The notes under the pieces: model-generated | Told to the model about the DNA's origin: nothing | The model's input: the letters and a program-made list of their open reading frames with translations, nothing else | Database searches by the model: none | Assembly (NCBI RefSeq): GCF_001704415.2 | Contig: NC_030823.1 | Span: 70,866,458 to 70,930,457, forward strand | Source of the DNA: Capra hircus | Lineage: Eukaryota > Chordata > Mammalia > Artiodactyla > Bovidae | Direction of reading: 5' to 3' | DNA: 64,000 nucleotides | Translations under genes and position numbers: made by a program | In this document: positions 49,086 through 59,105 of the stretch, piece by piece | Layout of the letters: every line of letters begins with the position of its first letter | Numbering within the stretch: the stretch's first letter is position 1

Positions 49086-51407
49086 GCCCTGTAATACACT
49101 GCTTCATGAGCAGTGCAAGTGCTTTGTAATTAAATGCTCTGCTAATTGTTCTGTCATGTCCCTTGTATCAGTCTTGTGATTCACTTATTCATAAGTGTAC
49201 ATAAGCATTTATATACACACACACACACATATTATCATACATTGCTGCTGTTACTTTGAACAAGCTGTTACCTGTCAGATCAATTAAGAATAAAAAAAGT
49301 TTTCTTTTACCTTCCCTTATTCCTCATGCAGTGTGCACTATTCTTTTTAATTAAGTAGATCCAACTTTATGACTGATATTTCTTTCTCTCTGAATATCTT
49401 CTTTATACGCTTCTTGCAAAGCATTTCTGCTGGCAACAAATTCCCTCAATTTTTATCTGAGGGAGTCTATTTATCTTTTCACTTTTGAAAGATAATATTC
49501 CAAGGTATAGAGTTCTAGTTTGGTGTTTGCTTTTTCAACACTTTAAATATTTTACTCTACTCTCTTCTTGCTTGTGTGGTCTCTGAGTGGAATTATGGTG
49601 TAATTCTTATCTTTCCTCCTAATAGGTTATGATTTCCCCTTACTCCCACCTGCTATGCACCCCCTTCCCTGCCCCCGCACCCTGGATTCTTTGAGGAATT
49701 TTTGTTTGATTTTCTGCAGTTTGAATATGCTATGCCTCAGTGGGTTTTTTTTTTAAACGTTTCTTTTCATTATCTTGCTTTGTGTTTACTGAGTTTCCAC
49801 TCTCTGTGGTTTGGTGTCTGACATGAATTTGGGGGAAATTATCTGTCATTATTGCTTCAAATATTTCTTCCATTTTCCCCTTCTTTTCCTTCTGTTATTC
49901 CCATTTCATATTTGTTACACCTTTTGTAGTTGTTGCACAGTCCTTGGACATCCTGTTTTACTTTAATTTTTTGTCTTTTTCTCTTTACTTTTCAGTTTTG
50001 AAGGTATCTGTTGACATGTTCCCAAGCTCAGAAATGCTTTCCTCTGCCATGTCCTGTCCACTATGGAGCCCATCAAAGGCATTCTTTATTTCTAAATTTA
50101 TGGTCTGATAATTCCAGCATCCCTGCCATATCTAGGTCTGTCTCTGTCTCTTTAGACTGTGTTTTTTGGCTTTCAGTATGTCTTGCTACTTTTTGTTAAA
50201 ATCCAGGCATAATGTTCTGGGTAAAAGGAACTCAGGTAAGTAGGCCTTTCGTGTGGTGTAAGATATCTGGGCAGGTGATGGGTGTTTCCTAGGGGCGCTT
50301 TGTTCATAGTGATGCTTTCTAAGGCCCACTTGACTTCACACTCCAGGATGTCTGGCTCTAGGTGAGTGATCACACCATTGTAATTATCTTGGTAATGAAG
50401 ATCTTTTTTGTACAGTTCTTCTGTGTATTCTTGCCACCTCTTCTTAATATCTTCTGCTTCTGTTAGGTCCATACCATTTCTGTCCTTTATTGAGCTCAAT
50501 ATGTCAGCAAATTTGGAAAACTCAGCAGTGGCCATAGGACAGGAAAAGGTCAGTTTTCATTCCAGTCCCAAAGAAAGGCAATGCCAAAGAATGCTCAAAC
50601 TACCGCACAGTTGCACTCATCTCACATGCTAGTAAAGTAATGCTCAAAATTCTCCAAGCCAGGCTTCAGAAATACGTGAACTGTGAACTTCCAGATGTTC
50701 AAGCTGGTTTTAGGAAAGGTAGAGGAACCAGAGATCAAATTGGCAACATCTACTGGATCATGGAAAAAGAAAGAGAGTTTCAGAAAAATATTTATTTCTG
50801 CTTTATTGACTATGCCAAAGCCTTTGACTATCTGGATCACGATAAACTGTGGAAAATTCTGAAAGAGATGGGAATGCCAGACCACCTGACCTGCCTCTTG
50901 AGAAATATGTATGCAGGTCAGGAAGCAACACTTAGAACTAGGCATGGAAAAACAGACTGGTTCCAAATAGGGAAAGGAGTACGTCCTTATTTAACTTATA
51001 TGCAGAGTACATCATGAGAAACGCTGGGCTAGATGAAGCACAAGCTGGAATCAAGATTGCCGGGAGAAATATCAATAACCTCAGATATGCAGATGATACC
51101 ACCCTTATGGCAGAAAGTGAAGAACTAAAGAGCCTCTTGATGAAAGTGAAAGAGGAGAGTGAAAAAATTGGCTTAAAGCTCAACATTCAGAAAACGAAGA
51201 TCATGGCATCCGGTCCCATCACTTCATGGGAAATAGATGGGGAAACAGTAGAAACAGTGTCAGACTTTATTTTTTTGGGCTCCAAAATCACTGCAGACGG
51301 TGACTTCAGCCATGAAATTAAGATGCTTACTCCTTGGAAGGAAAGTTATGACCCACCTAGATAGCATATTAAAAAGCAGAGACATTATTTTGTCCATAAA
51401 GATCTGT

Positions 51408-51541
51408 CTAGTCAAGGCTATGGTTTTTCCAGTGGTCATGTATGGATGTGAGAGTTGGACTATAAAGAAAGCTTCTAGTCAAGGCTATGGTTTTTCCTGT
51501 GGTGATGTATGGATGTGAGAGTTGGACTGTGAAGAAGGCTG
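51408..51541 (+). repeat. 67-bp tandem duplication inside BovB
   Basis: CTAGTCAAGGCTATGG begins at 51408 and again at 51475, each followed by the same BovB segment through GAGAGTTGGACT. The two copies differ at a few bases. Confidence 0.93.
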
Positions 51542-52312
51542 AGCGCCGAAGAATTGATGCTTTTGAACTGCGGTGTTGGAGAAGACTCTTGAGAGTCCCT
51601 TGGACTGCAGGGAGATCCAACCAGTCCTTCCTAAAGCAGCTCAGTCCTGGGTGTTCATTGGAAGGATCGACGTTGAAGCTGAAAGTCCAATACTTTGGTC
51701 ACCTGATGCGAAGAGCTGACTCATTTGAAAAGACCCTGATGCTGGGAAAGATTGAGGGCAGTAGGAGAAGGGGATGACAGATGATGAGATTGTTGGATGG
51801 CATCACTGACTCAATGGACATGGGTTTGGGTAAACTCCGGCAGTTGGTGATGGACAGGGAGGCCTGGCGTGCTGCAATTCGTGGGGTTGCAAAGAGTCAG
51901 ACACGACTGAGTGACTGAACTGAACTGAGCACCGAAGAATTGATGCTTTTGAACTGTGGTGTTGGAGAAGACTCTTGAGAGTCCCTTGGACTGCAAAGAG
52001 ATCCAACCAGTCCTTCCTAAAGCAGATCAGTCCTGGGTGTTCATTGGAAGGATCGATGTTGAAGCTGAAAGTCCAATACTTTGGTCACCTGATGCGAAGA
52101 GCTGACTCATTTGAAAAGACCCTGATGCTGGGAAAGATTGAGGGCAGTAGGAGAAGGGGATGACAGATGATGAGATTGTTGGATGGCATCACTGATTCAA
52201 TGGACATGGGTTTGGGTAAACTCCGGCAGTTGGTGATGGACAGGGAGGCCTGGCGTGCTGCAGTTCGTGGGGTTGCAAAGAGTCAGCCATGACTGAGCAA
52301 CTGAACTGAACT
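51541..52312 (+). repeat. 386-bp tandem duplication of BovB 3' end
   Basis: GAGCGCCGAAGAATTG (51541) and GAGCACCGAAGAATTG (51927) start two near-identical copies running to the GAACTGAACTGA tail. Both share unusual variants (CCTTCCTAAAGCAG, GAGGGCAGTAGGAG, GGTTTGGGTAAACTCC) not seen in the other BovB copies here, so one was copied from the other. Confidence 0.95.
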
Positions 52313-52317
52313 GAATG

Positions 52318-52732
52318 GACCTTGAAGGCATTGTGCTAAATGAAATATGTCAGACAGAGAAAGACAAATACTGTATGATCTTACTTTTATGTGGAAATAA
52401 AACAAAGCAAAACAAAAAACTCCTGATCTGCATAGATAACAGACAACAGGTTGGTGGTTGCCAGACACAGGGGATAAGGGCAAATGAAATTGATGAAGTC
52501 GGTCAAAAGGTACAAACTACCAGTTATAAAGTAAATGAGTTCTGGTGATGTAATGAAGCATGGTGCCTATTGTTTGTAATACTGTATTGTATATTCAAAT
52601 GAGTAGCTAAACATTCTTACTGCAAGAAAAAAATTTGTAGCTACACGTGACAATGTATGTTAATTCGACATTGTGGACATCATTTTGCATTGTATATAAA
52701 TAAAGAATCATTATGCCATAAACCTGAAACTA
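52318..52732 (+). repeat. L1 3' end, sense
   Basis: GACCTTGAAGGCATTGTGCT, AATACTGTATGATCTTACTT, GGTTGGTGGTTGCCAGACAC and CATAAACCTGAAACTAATA follow the mammalian L1 ORF2 end and 3' untranslated order. Confidence 0.8.
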
Positions 52733-52738
52733 ATAGGA

Positions 52739-52862
52739 TGTTTCCCTGATGACAAAGATGGTAAAGAATCTGCCTGCAATGCAGTAGAGCTGGGTTCCAT
52801 CCCTGGGTCAGGAAGATCACCTGGAGGAGGGCATGGCTACCCACTCCAGTATTCTTGCTTGG
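52739..52862 (+). repeat. Bov-tA SINE, 3'-truncated
   Basis: TTTCCCTGATGACAAAGATG head and GGGTTCCATCCCTGGGTC, with the Bov-A body ending early after CAGTATTCTTGCTTGGG. Confidence 0.88.
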
Positions 52863-53039
52863 GTATCTAATAAACAGGAAATAGGATGTTACATGTCATC
52901 CTACATTTCTCAGTAAGAAAAAAATTTCAGTTTTCAGAAGTAAAACAAGTTTTTTGTTGGATTCATATATGCATATATATTTCATATATATAGTGTTCAT
53001 ATCTATTTATATTGATTTTTTAAAAAACAAAATGTTGTC

Positions 53040-53280
53040 GTAATTCTGTATGTGTTATTTTCCAGTTTGCCTTTTCCCCCACTTCCTAGCGTATTTGGGA
53101 TATTTTCCTAAGAGCTCATATCCCTTTCATTCTTTTTAATGGTTGCTTTGTATTCATTGCATGACTTTATCTAAAGCTGTTTAGTTAGCTGTCCCCTTGT
53201 TGATACATAATTAGATTGTTACCAGTCTTTGGTTACTACAGATCATAATGCTTCAGTGAACCTCTTTGTATATATATTTT
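53040..53280 (-). repeat. Possible old LINE fragment
   Basis: CATGACTTTATCTAAAGC, CCCCTTGTTGATACATAATT and CAGATCATAATGCTTCAGTG resemble the antisense 3' part of an old L1/L2-type LINE. Confidence 0.4.
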
Positions 53281-53418
53281 TGTTTTAATTTAGAAAACCT
53301 TAAGACATTCAGAGTAGTAAAGAGTAATTTAACAAGTTTTCATTTACCTAATTTGTTTATATAGTACGTGCTGACAATTTCTCACTCCAAATTCTTTTTT
53401 AAAAATTAAAATATTACA

Positions 53419-53803
53419 TGGAAACCCCCTAGTGGTCTAGTGGTTAGGAGTCAGCAATTTCACTGCTCTGAGCTTGGGTTTGATCCCTGGTCAGGGAACT
53501 AAGATCCCATAAGCGACTTAGCAGCAGCAGCAAGCTGCATCAGATCAGTTCAGTTTAGTCGCTCAGTCATGTCCAACTCTTTGCAACCCCATGAACCACA
53601 GCATGCCAGGCCTCCCTGTCCATCACCAACTCCCAGAGTCCACCTAAGCCCATGTCCATTGTGTCAGTGATGCCATCCAACCATCTCATCCTCTGTTGTC
53701 CCCTTCTCCTCCGGCCCTCAATCTTTCCCAGCATCAGGGTCTTTTCAAATGAGTCAACTCTCCGCATCAGGTGGCCAAAAAATAAAAAAATAAAAATAAA
53801 AGA
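53419..53803 (+). repeat. CHR-type SINE containing an antisense BovB piece
   Basis: A tRNA-like head (GTGGTCTAGTGGTTAGGAG, GGGTTTGATCCCTGGTCAG, AACTAAGATCCCATAAG) is followed by antisense BovB at about 53541-53778, and then an A-rich stretch like a SINE tail (GGCCAAAAAATAAAAAAATA). The complete unit is bounded by a perfect 12-bp duplication TAAAATATTACA at 53407-53418 and 53804-53815. Confidence 0.85.
53541..53778 (-). mobile_element. BovB LINE 3' end inside a SINE
   Basis: Antisense BovB from the tail (AGATCAGTTCAGTTTAGTCG) to CTCCGCATCAGGTGGCC. It is enclosed by SINE sequence on both sides, with no separate duplication of its own that I can see. Confidence 0.9.
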
Positions 53804-54067
53804 TAAAATATTACAGGTAAAGTTGAGGTCCTCTTAGAATTTATTCCCAGAGGTAACATTACCCTAAAGCTGTATGTCTCCTTGCTATTGGGGTTTTAAT
53901 ATTTTTATTACTTATATTTTTATTCATAAACATATATACTCTGATTTGTAGTTTTAAAAATGTGTGTTCACAAATCATATCATATTTTATGACATATTTT
54001 ATACCCAACATTAATTTTTGAAAGCTTTTTATTTTAAAATTATTATAGACTCACAGTAAGTTGCAGG

Positions 54068-54274
54068 GCTTTGCTGGTGGCTCAGAGGTAAAGAATCCAC
54101 CTGCCAGTGTAGGAGATGCGAGTTCAATCCCTGGGTCAGGAAGGTCTCCTGGAAAAGGAAGCAGCAACCTATTCCAGTATTCTTGCCTGGGAGATCCCAT
54201 GGACAGAGGAGCCTGGCAGGCTGCAGTCCATGGAGTCGCAGAGTCAGACACAATTGAGCAACTAAACAACAGCA
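54068..54274 (+). repeat. Bov-tA SINE
   Basis: GCTTTGCTGGTGGCTCAGAG head, GAGTTCAATCCCTGGGTCAG B-box region, and Bov-A body with GAGCAACTAAACAACAGCAA tail. Confidence 0.93.
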
Positions 54275-54401
54275 ACAGGTTAGAAAACTAGTACACAGGG
54301 TGCTCTGTACCCTCCATTCAGCTTCCCTCAGGGCAGCATCTTATAAACTACGGTCTAATAGTACACAGTGCGACGTATAACTATAGGAGATCAACATGTG
54401 T

Positions 54402-55634
54402 TCAGGTCAGTTCAGTTGCTCAGTCCTGTCCGACTCTTTGTGACCCCACTGTCTGCAGCACGCCAGGCCTCCCTGTCCATCACCAACTCCTGGGGTTTAC
54501 TCAAACCCACGTCCATTGAGTTGGTGATGCCATCCAACAGTCTCATCCTCTGTCGTCCCCTTCTCCCACCTTCAATCTTTCCCATCATCAGGGTCTTTTC
54601 AAATGAGTCAGCTCTTTACATCAGGTGGCCACAGTATTGGACTTTGAGCTTCAACATCAGTCCTTCCAATGAATATTCGGGACTGATTTCCCTTAGGATG
54701 GACTGGTTGGCTCTTCTTGCAGTCCAAGGGACTCTCAAGAGGCTTCTCCAACACCACAGTTCAAAAGTATCAATTCTTTGGCACTCAGCTTTCTTTCTAG
54801 TCCAAATCTCACATCCATACATGACTACTGGAAAAACCATAGGTTTGATGAGATGGACCTTTGTTGGCAAAGTAATGTCTCTGCTTTTTAATATGCTGTC
54901 TAGGTTGGTCATAACTTTCCTTCCAAGGAGTAAGCATCTTTTAATTTCATGGCTGCAGTCACCAGCTGCAGTGATTTTGGAGTCCCCAGAATAAAGTCTG
55001 TCTCTCTTTCCACTGTTTCCCAATCTATTTGCCATGAAGTGGTGGGACTGAATGCCATGATCTTAGTTTTCTGAATGTTGAGCCTTAAGCCAAGTTTTTC
55101 ACTCTCCTCTTTCACTTTCATCAAGAGGCTCTTTAGTTCTTCTTCACTATCTGCCATAAGGGTGGTGTCTTCCGCATATCTGAAGTTATTGGTTTCCCCC
55201 GGCAATCTTGATCGAGCACTGCATTTCTCATGATGTACTCTACATGTAAGTTAAATAAGCAAGGTGACAATATACAGCCTTGACATACTCCTTTTCCTAT
55301 TTGGAACCAGTCTATTATTCCATATCCAGTTGTAACTGTTGCTTCCTGACCTGCATACAGATTTCTCAAGGGGCAGGTCAGGTGGTCTGGTATTCCCATC
55401 TCTTTCAGAATTTTCCACAGTTGATTGTGATCCAGATAGTCAAAGGCTTTGGCATAGTCAATAAAGCAGAAACAGATGTTTTTCTGAAATTCTCTTGCTT
55501 TTTCGATGATCCAGTGGATGTTGGCAATTTGATCTCTGGTTCCTCGACCTTTTCTAAAACCAGCTTGAACATGTGGAAGTTCACGATTCATGTATTGCTG
55601 AAGCCTGGCTTGGAGAATTTTGAACATGCTCAAA
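54402..55634 (-). mobile_element. BovB LINE, 5'-truncated, with target duplication
   Basis: A 1.23 kb antisense BovB covering the reverse transcriptase palm to the 3' end. Minus-strand frames are 55642-55133 (GFRKGRGTRDQIANIHW, FIDYAKAFDYLDHNQLW), 55205-54909 and 55035-54616. The palm box reads YAED (55167-55178) rather than YADD. A 12-bp duplication ATCAACATGTGT lies at 54390-54401 and 55635-55646. Confidence 0.95.
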
Positions 55635-55739
55635 ATCAACATGTGTAGAGTATTATTAGTTAAAGATCATATTCAGATTTCATCAGTCTTTACATGTACT
55701 CATTTGTGTGTGTGTGTGTGCGCCTTTGTATAATATATA

Positions 55740-56060
55740 CATGTGAGTATGTATTTAGTTTCACAAGAAGCTTCCAAACTATTTGCCAGTTGCAATTGGT
55801 TGTACTGTTTTACATAGGAAACATCCAGTTTCTGTCCTTGCCAGCATTTGACATTGCAACTATTTTTTATTTTAACCATGTTACTAAGTACATAGTGATA
55901 GCTCATTGTGGTCGTAATTTGCATTTTAAATGGCTAAAGATATTGAATGTCTTTTCATGAGCTTGTTTTCCAACCATTTTTCCAACCTAGTGAAATGTCA
56001 GATCATGTCTCTTGCCCATTTTCTGAGTTCTGGTAATATTTCTTCCTTTTTTATTGCCTT
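55740..56060 (-). repeat. Possible old L1 ORF2 fragment
   Basis: GATAGCTCATTGTGGTCGTA, ATTTGCATTTTAAATGGCTA and TGAATGTCTTTTCATGAGC follow the antisense L1 ORF2 carboxy region, strongly diverged. Confidence 0.5.
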
Positions 56061-56077
56061 AGAAATGTCAGCTTAAT

Positions 56078-56158
56078 TAATTTTTTTATTATTGGAGTAT
56101 AATTGCTTTATAATGTTAGTTTTTGCTGTACAACAAAGTGAATCAGCTCTATGTAGAG
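56078..56158 (-). repeat. L1 3' end fragment
   Basis: TATTGGAGTATAATTGCTTT and GCTGTACAACAAAGTGAATC resemble the artiodactyl L1 3' end, antisense. Confidence 0.6.
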
Positions 56159-57314
56159 ATGTCAGCTTACTTTAAATCCTCTGGTTTGGTGTTTACTTTC
56201 CTCTTGTAGTGAGCTTATGCCCGACCTGAGATTGTTGGTGGGAGTCCACTGGGTCCCTAGTCGATGAGGCATCTGGATGTGGTGGTTGAGTTTGCCCGCC
56301 AGATTCATAAACTTTCATCTGGTTCAGACCAACTTTCCTGTACATGTTTTTAGCCCTGGGGCTCCCAACCATGTGAACAGCAGGAGTTTGGCCCCACACT
56401 CATATATGGCAGGTACTTGGGGTTCTGATCTCTTACATGTAATCCTCTTCTATCCAAAAGGCCGGACAGATGACCAGTTTCCTGTTTACGTCTCTGAAGC
56501 ACTGTTAATGGTTTTCTGCTCCACGCCTCTTTGTCAGGGCAGCGCTCTGCCACCCCAGGAAGAGCATGTGGTTTCCCTTCCAGTCCCATCCGGTGCATAC
56601 CCAGCTCTGATAAGCCCTGTTTCTGAAAAACTCCTGGACTGTTTCATTTCAGCTCCTACTGGCAGCTTTGGTATTGCATTTCCTTTACTGTTCTGGCGCC
56701 TAAGATTTTGAACTTTATTATTTCTTTTGAAACATTTGTTTGAATTTTTAAACAGTGTCTCAGTGTGTTGGGTGTAAATGGATGGGTTACCATTCTTAGT
56801 CCCTTCTATTGATTGTTAGCTCTCTAAATACTTGTGCTAGAATAAAAATGATGGATTACTAGGAGTGGAATTAAGGAGACAGATGGAAACATTTCAAACT
56901 AGGATAGAAACTGCCAAGTTCAAACAAGGTTATGCCAGTTTGCCAATTTCTTTCTTCTCTCACCAATATTAATTGCCATCAGTTTTTACTCGGTCTTAAG
57001 TTTTAGCATTTCAGTTAATTCTTAAAGGAAGGACACCTGCTTTTCAATGACTGTGCATGGGTTTAGTCTAATCAATACAGAAGCTGCTTTCCTTATGTAC
57101 ACGGAAGTGGTGTCATGGCCGCCCATGTGAGGAGCACGAGTTGGCCCTGTGCCGACCATCTCACGGCAGCTGGACAGAGATGCAGAGACCAGAACTTTAC
57201 TTACTGGACACCCGCACAGCTGGGCTTGCTCTCCACATTCCATGCTGATGAGCAGGCACGCTGTCCTTGGCTGAGACAGAGTGGAAGGTGGGTTTGTGGA
57301 GGCCAAGCTGGTAG

Positions 57315-57539
57315 TGTGTGTGTGCACTCAGGCGTGTCCCACTCTTTACGACCCCATGGACTCTGTAGGCCACCAGACTCCTCTGTCCATGGAGTTTCCC
57401 AGGCAAGAATACTGGAGCGGGTTGCTGTTTCCTTCTCCAGGGAATCTTCCCACCCAGGGATCGAACCTAGGTCTCCTGCACTGCAGGTGGTCTCCTGCAT
57501 TGTAGGTGGATTCTTTACCAGCTGAGCCACCAGGGAGCC
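57315..57539 (-). repeat. Bov-tA SINE with 19-bp internal duplication
   Basis: Antisense Bov-tA ending CAGCTGAGCCACCAGGGAGC. GTCTCCTGCACTGCAGGTG (57471-57489) is repeated with two changes at 57490-57508, doubling part of the tRNA-like head. Confidence 0.93.
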
Positions 57540-58315
57540 AGTATTAGGGTCCCTAGTTTTTGGGTCCCTCAAGCCAGAATCACTGGTAGAGGCTGCCAGA
57601 TTGTATGTGAACAAAGGTGTTTTTTTCTGAGAAATAGACCGTATGTGCCTTGAACTTGACATTTCCCACTCCACTATTTCTTTGGGGGGAATGGGGAATG
57701 TTGACTTCATTTGACTCTTCAGAGTCAGGGGAAAGTGACAACACTCAGGGGTGTCTCACCATGCAACATCGTATTCTGATGTTTTGTACATGAATATGTT
57801 AATAACTGGCGACAGGAACTTCTGCCACAATTATCTGGGTTTGAAGCTCGTTTTGTCTCTCATAGAGAGTCTTTTTTGAATACTCACACTATCTCAGTAT
57901 GCCACAAGCTGCGCCTAGGTAGTGAGCTTATCATTTCTGGAGGTGTGTTGGGTGACCGTTTGATGGTGCATGGACGGTGAGTTTTGAAGTGTGGCTAGAC
58001 TAATGGCCTCTGGTTAGCATCCAGCCCTGAAGGGTAGCCTGTGCCTGGTGGCTCCACCAGCCCTCAGGGCCACAGAGTTCCTTCCAGTCAGCACTCTGCT
58101 CTCAGGGCTGAGGTCTTAGAGGCGGGACTGTTTGCATTTTTCCTAAGAGGGCCCTATCGTTTATCCAAGCAGGTAGGGAAACCTCACATGTTCAGTGATG
58201 CCAGGGATCAACTCTACACTTGATTTTGATTAAAAAAATAAACAAACTTGTCAATGAACAGCTTAATTGAGGTTTAAGGATTTTTTGCAGGTTTTTTTCC
58301 CCTTAGAGACAGAAT

Positions 58316-58460
58316 GATGTAGTGGAAAGTGGAAGGGATTTAGAGTCAAACTGACCCGAGTTCTGTCCAAAACTCCACTGCATTCCAGCTGTGTGATTTC
58401 ATAAAAGTTGCTTAACCTCACTCATCTTTCCTCATACTCATGAACTAAAGATGCTACTTA
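58316..58460 (+). repeat. MIR remnant
   Basis: GATTTAGAGTCAAACTGACC, GAGTTCTGTCCAAAACTCC and CCAGCTGTGTGATTTC follow the sense MIR consensus order. Confidence 0.75.
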
Positions 58461-58479
58461 TCTACCCTGAAAGACCATC

Positions 58480-59105
58480 ATGAGAATTCGTGACGCTTCC
58501 AAGACACGTCCAATCTTACTGCTCCCTGCTTAAAACTCCTTTAACATCGTCTTGTTATTTCTTTGGATAATTTAAAAATTTACATTGTGACTTACAAGAC
58601 CTAACCCCCTCTCTAGCCTGACCCAGCTTTATGCTCACACTGAATGTCAGCCAGTGGCATACGCTTGTCAGACTGTCCCTGAGGCCTTGGAAATGCCCTT
58701 CTTGTGCCTGCGACTCTTGCTGTGTCTCTCTGCTCGCCTAGCTCCTACCCATGCTTCCAGCCCCAAGGTGGACTTCAGACCTCCCCTGTGAGACCTTCCC
58801 AACTGCCCTGTCCCACCTCAGGCAGGTAAGCCTCACTTTCAGAGGCTCTCCTTGCCATGGGCAGTTTCCTCTTTGAGCTCTCATGCCCTGAGAATGCTGC
58901 TGTCTAATATTTGCCTCTTCCAATAGATGAAAGGTCTGTGAAGACAGCATCTCTCTTGTTTATTCTACATCTCTACCATGGAACACAGTACCAACACCCC
59001 ATAAGTGCTTGCTGAGTGTTCATTAAAGGAATGAATGAATGAAGAAGGATGCAAACACTTAATTCAGTGCCTGACGCTTGGTAGGCCCTCAGTAAATATT
59101 GATTC
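58480..59105 (-). repeat. L2-like LINE remnant
   Basis: TGCTTAAAACTCCTTTAAC, CAAGACCTAACCCCCTCTCT, CTCCCCTGTGAGACCTTCCC and GCTTGGTAGGCCCTCAGTAA follow the antisense L2 3' order. A short GAATGAATGAATGAAG run is included. Confidence 0.65.

Larger units (their letters stand above)
46585..50240 (-). repeat. Old L1 copy, multiply interrupted
   Basis: Antisense L1 beginning with an ORF2 segment (TTGATCTTTTCAAAGAACCA at about 46623) and ending in 3' untranslated sequence (GTTAAAATCCAGGCATAATG near 50200). Three younger elements split it: an inverted L1 (47476-48052), a Tigger-type element (48588-48936) and a Bov-tA fragment (48943-49085). The L1 sequence resumes after each. The element is too diverged for coding frames. 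Confidence 0.75.
50305..52315 (+). mobile_element. BovB LINE with inverted 5' part and duplicated 3' end
   Basis: 50305-50530 reads on the minus strand (FSKFADILSSIKDRNG, WQEYTEELYKK, ECEVKWALESITMNKA). From about 50540 the + strand reads on (SFHSSPKERQ frame region, then MLKILQARLQKY, GFRKGRGTRDQIGNIYW), about 40 residues downstream in the element. The palm box YADD is intact at 51086-51097. Beyond it are a 67-bp and a 386-bp tandem duplication. Frames are interrupted by stops; it is not an active element. Confidence 0.92.

Noticed and set aside
56277..56711. 144-codon frame in intron 5
   Set aside because: No domain, no homology I recognise, and no splice or promoter context; probably chance.
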